The translations under genes and the position numbers were made by a program. A model generated the notes under the pieces. That model did no database searches and was not told where the DNA came from. It was given only the letters and a program-made list of their open reading frames with translations. A DNA stretch of 64,000 bases from Paraburkholderia heleia NBRC 101817 (GTDB lineage: Bacteria; Pseudomonadota; Gammaproteobacteria; Burkholderiales; Burkholderiaceae), in the NCBI RefSeq assembly GCF_000739775.1, contig NZ_BBJH01000030.1, positions 1-64,000 on the forward strand, written 5' to 3'. Below, in pieces: positions 62,063-64,000 of the stretch (the first letter of the stretch is position 1; each line of letters begins with the position of its first letter).

Positions 62063-62327
62063 TCGTTTCCGCACAACAGCACCTCGATACTGCGGGGCTT
62101 ATTGGGGAGCACTCCCACATTGTGGGCACGACCGACCGGATACCCATGAAAAACAACCAATCCTAGTGAGAAACCGGTGCTGCCCGCAAGGGCTTATGCC
62201 ATTGAGGGCATGATCGCGTCATACAAAAGGTGCAAACGAGACTGGCACGCAACACAAACCGTGGCTGCCAATGCCATTTAAGCATTTCAGGTTGACAGGG
62301 CTGCAAGGCCCCCCGCACACTCGACGC

Positions 62328-62423
62328 ATGCACACTTTCGCCACCCACCTCGTCATCGCAAACACGATGAATCATCCGTGGAAAACCCATACGGGCAGCC
62401 CACGGGGATGGTGTGCGTACTAG
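62328..62423 (+). CDS. Leader-like small ORF (31 codons)
   Basis: An ATG-to-TAG frame of 31 codons. The peptide begins MHTFATHLV, contains an internal MNHPWKTH and ends RGWCAY. It has no clear SD. TTGACA lies at 62292-62297, but no good -10 follows. An intrinsic terminator begins 23 bp after its stop, ahead of the DUF2917 gene, a layout like an attenuator leader or a small RNA with an embedded ORF. Translation is unproven. Confidence 0.3.
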   Translation: MHTFATHLVIANTMNHPWKTHTGSPRGWCAY

Positions 62424-62446
62424 CAGTCTGTCGTCACGCAAATCAC

Positions 62447-62478
62447 AAGCCCCGCCGGCATCGACGGGGCTTTCTTTT
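62447..62478 (+). terminator. Intrinsic terminator upstream of the DUF2917 gene
   Basis: A stem AAGCCCCG/CGGGGCTT with a 10-nt loop followed by TCTTTTTT. It lies 50 bp before the DUF2917 start, with no established gene upstream on that strand. It therefore ends an unrecognised short transcript or acts as an attenuator. Confidence 0.8.
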
Positions 62479-62527
62479 TTCTGGGTGGCAGCGCTCCGTT
62501 CGTCGGCTCCAAAAACTGGAGAAAACG

Positions 62528-62965
62528 ATGGATGACGCTTTTCAGGCAACCTCGCTGACCGCTTCACAACGCGCTTCACAATCCGCCTCACGGCCCGCTG
62601 CGCACACCGTTGCGGACGCAACCGTGTGCTTCGACGATCCGCTGCCCGCACAATCGATCCACTTCGCCGTGCCGCCCATGCGCACGCTCACCTGGCGCGT
62701 GAATGCGCCGGCCACGCTGCGGGTTCAGGTGGCCCAGGTGTGGGTCACGCGTGCCCGCTCGCCGTACGACCACTGGCTGCAACCGGGCGAGACGCTTCGG
62801 CTCGGGCGAGGCGAGCGCATCTGGCTCAGCACCGAGACCGCCTTGCCGGCACGCGTGAGCATCACGAGCGCATGGCAGCCACCGTTTGCGGGCGTACGGC
62901 GCGGCATGGAGCGCCTCGCCGCCTGGCTCGCACTGCTCACGCTCGGGCGTTCGCGCGAGGCGTGA
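62528..62965 (+). CDS. DUF2917-family protein
   Basis: A 145-residue protein. After a Ser/Ala-rich N-terminus, the conserved part (IHFAVPPMRTLTWRVNAPATLRVQVAQVWVTRA, YDHWLQPGETLRLGRGERIWLS) forms the DUF2917 beta domain. The ATG at 62528 has GGAG 7 nt upstream, while an in-frame extension runs back through the terminator and is not used. Function unknown. Common in Burkholderiaceae. Confidence 0.85.
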   Translation: MDDAFQATSLTASQRASQSASRPAAHTVADATVCFDDPLPAQSIHFAVPPMRTLTWRVNAPATLRVQVAQVWVTRARSPYDHWLQPGETLRLGRGERIWLSTETALPARVSITSAWQPPFAGVRRGMERLAAWLALLTLGRSREA

Positions 62966-63024
62966 GGCGCGACACCCTGGCGCCTGGACGCGCTTCGAGC
63001 CGAAGCCCGAGCCGCAAACGCCAG

Positions 63025-63062
63025 GACGCCGGATGCGCCGCCCAACTGGCGCATCCGGCGTC
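63025..63062. terminator. Hairpin between the DUF2917 and porin genes
   Basis: A perfect 15-bp inverted repeat (arms starting GACGCCGGATGCGCC) with an 8-nt loop between two convergent genes. T-runs are weak on both sides, but the stem is strong. Confidence 0.65.
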
Positions 63063-63092
63063 GTAAATCGAGGCGCGCATCGGCACGCGAAT

Positions 63093-64000
63093 TCAGAACT
63101 TGTGCCGCAGCCCGAGGTTTACGATGGTCTGGTTCGACGTGCCCGCGTAACCATACGAGCCGATCGAAGCCTCGGCCGGCATCGAGCCGCCTGTGCCGTT
63201 GCCGGTATCGCCGCTCGCATGCTGCCAGGCCGCCGTCATGTAAAGGTCCGTGCGCTTCGAGAGGCTGTAATCCGCGCCGAGCGACACCTGGTTGTAATTC
63301 GCCGACGTATCGCCATTGGCGTGCGTGTAGCTGTAGCCAATGCCGAGCAGCAGCGCGGGGCTCAGCTGATAGTTCATGAAGCCCTGGCCGGTGTTGTACT
63401 TTTGCGTTTCGCGGAACACCGAGCTCGCGTCCGGCGAGTAGCGCGCATTGCTGTAGCCGAGGCCGAAGGTGAACTGGCCGAGTTGATACTGCGCCGCCGC
63501 GCGCGCGATGGTGAGCGAGTGTGCCGTGGCATAGCCGGCGTTGATCGGGCCGTCGAAGGTGCCGTCCGAGGTGCTCGTCCAGCCGCCGGTGCGAATGCCG
63601 TTCACGGCCTGGCTGTTGGCCGCGTAGAAGTAGCCGCCAGCCAGCGCGAGCGGACCGTTGGTGTAGTTGACCGCCGCCGAGTACGACTGTTCGGCGCCAG
63701 TCGAGCCCGCAATGCCGCCAAACGAATACATCGCCGCGACCTGCAGGCCGCTCCACACCGGCGTGGTGTACTTGACGGCGTTGTTCACGCGGAAGCTGTT
63801 GTCGTAGTTATCGACGTCGCCCGGCGTTGCGAACACGGAACCGAAATAGTTGTCCGCCGTGATGCCCTGCACGAGGTCGATGAGCGGGTCATACTGCCGC
63901 CCGAGCGTGAGCGACCCGTACTGGTCGGCCGTCAGGCCCACGTATGCCTGTCGGCCGAACAGCCTGCCGCCCTGCGCGAGCGCGCCCGTGGACGGGTTGA
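63093..64000 (-). CDS. Gram-negative trimeric porin (5' part outside window)
   Basis: The C-terminal ~302 codons of a porin whose start lies beyond the right edge. The visible part begins NPSTGALAQGGRLFGRQAYVGLT, contains GSLTLGRQYDPL and YQLGQFTFGLGYSNARYS, and ends LGLRHKF, the outer-membrane C-terminal signature. An internal ATG is not the start, since the frame stays open to the edge. It belongs to the same family as the porin at 29722-30897 but is clearly a different paralogue. Confidence 0.93.
   Translation of the reverse strand, partial: NPSTGALAQGGRLFGRQAYVGLTADQYGSLTLGRQYDPLIDLVQGITADNYFGSVFATPGDVDNYDNSFRVNNAVKYTTPVWSGLQVAAMYSFGGIAGSTGAEQSYSAAVNYTNGPLALAGGYFYAANSQAVNGIRTGGWTSTSDGTFDGPINAGYATAHSLTIARAAAQYQLGQFTFGLGYSNARYSPDASSVFRETQKYNTGQGFMNYQLSPALLLGIGYSYTHANGDTSANYNQVSLGADYSLSKRTDLYMTAAWQHASGDTGNGTGGSMPAEASIGSYGYAGTSNQTIVNLGLRHKF

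Larger units (their letters stand above)
61970..62527. other. Regulatory and leader region between the gntR unit and the DUF2917 gene
   Basis: A 558-bp divergent region. It holds a 10-bp inverted repeat, the palindromic operator, a 31-codon leader-like ORF and an intrinsic terminator, each annotated separately. The segment 62063-62290 shows nothing I can name. Confidence 0.6.

Noticed and set aside
62328..62423. Small ORF as a PQQ-type or other RiPP precursor
   Set aside because: The peptide lacks the Glu/Tyr pattern of PqqA, and no radical-SAM or other maturation gene is nearby.
62163..62651. 162-codon minus-strand frame overlapping the leader region and the DUF2917 start
   Set aside because: It runs through the terminator hairpin and antisense to the DUF2917 gene, with no SD or family features.
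63093..63941. Porin gene starting at the internal ATG 63941
   Set aside because: The frame stays open to the window edge with porin-like residues (FGRQAYVGL). The gene is truncated by the edge, not short.

Overview
The window is high-GC DNA with the gene content of a Burkholderiales beta-proteobacterium, most likely Paraburkholderia, Caballeronia or a close relative. The genus is an inference. It rests on several trimeric Gram-negative porins ending in HKF, a DUF4148 protein, DUF2917 and DUF2968 proteins, a stand-alone cyoABCD operon, a full C-P lyase operon, MocR/gabTD, and an OxlT/formyl-CoA-transferase-type region. No rRNA, tRNA, IS element, phage or CRISPR array was found.

Layout. (1) 1-5343, minus strand: a type VI secretion effector module of lower GC than its surroundings, made of vgrG, a Tle3-like lipase and two tandem Tli3-like immunity lipoproteins, the second cut by the window edge. 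(2) 5742-10399: a MocR/GabR-type regulator divergent from gabT-gabD (GABA to succinate). (3) 10505-17324: a beta-ketoadipyl-CoA thiolase, the cyoABCD quinol oxidase operon and an IclR regulator of the PcaR/PobR type. (4) 18433-26630: phosphonate C-P lyase genes, phnF-DUF1045-phnN on one strand and phnGHIJKLM on the other, separated by a perfect 18-bp palindrome. (5) 27110-36470: a basic-amino-acid binding protein, an M14 deacylase, a porin, YjdM, a DUF6232 protein, glycogen phosphorylase and a DHA2 exporter. (6) 36567-45125: threonine aldolase, a LysM/LytM lipoprotein, a DapA-like/IlvD-like sugar-acid pair, a repeat-rich spacer, a DUF4148 protein and gnd. (7) 45246-53371: a minus-strand run (SDR, OXRED-like, sirtuin, FMN-binding, DUF938), a binding protein, a DUF2252 protein, a LysE exporter and panE. 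(8) 53496-61969: an oxalate-type region with two LysR regulators, OxlT-like MFS, a membrane protein, FAA hydrolase, CoA transferase Frc and a GntR regulator preceded by a small ORF. (9) 61970-64000: a leader-like region, a DUF2917 protein and a second porin cut by the edge.

Most genes sit in tightly packed operons with ATGA or TGATG overlaps (phn, cyo). Several intrinsic terminators are clear. The most interesting regulatory structure is a 17-bp sequence occurring identically upstream of frc and upstream of a small-ORF/gntR transcript, where it forms an almost perfect 24-bp palindrome. Other points of note are the duplicated immunity genes of the T6SS module, a degenerate ACTGC/TGCAAC repeat of about 300 bp beside the DUF4148 gene, and a 31-codon leader-like ORF followed by an intrinsic terminator.
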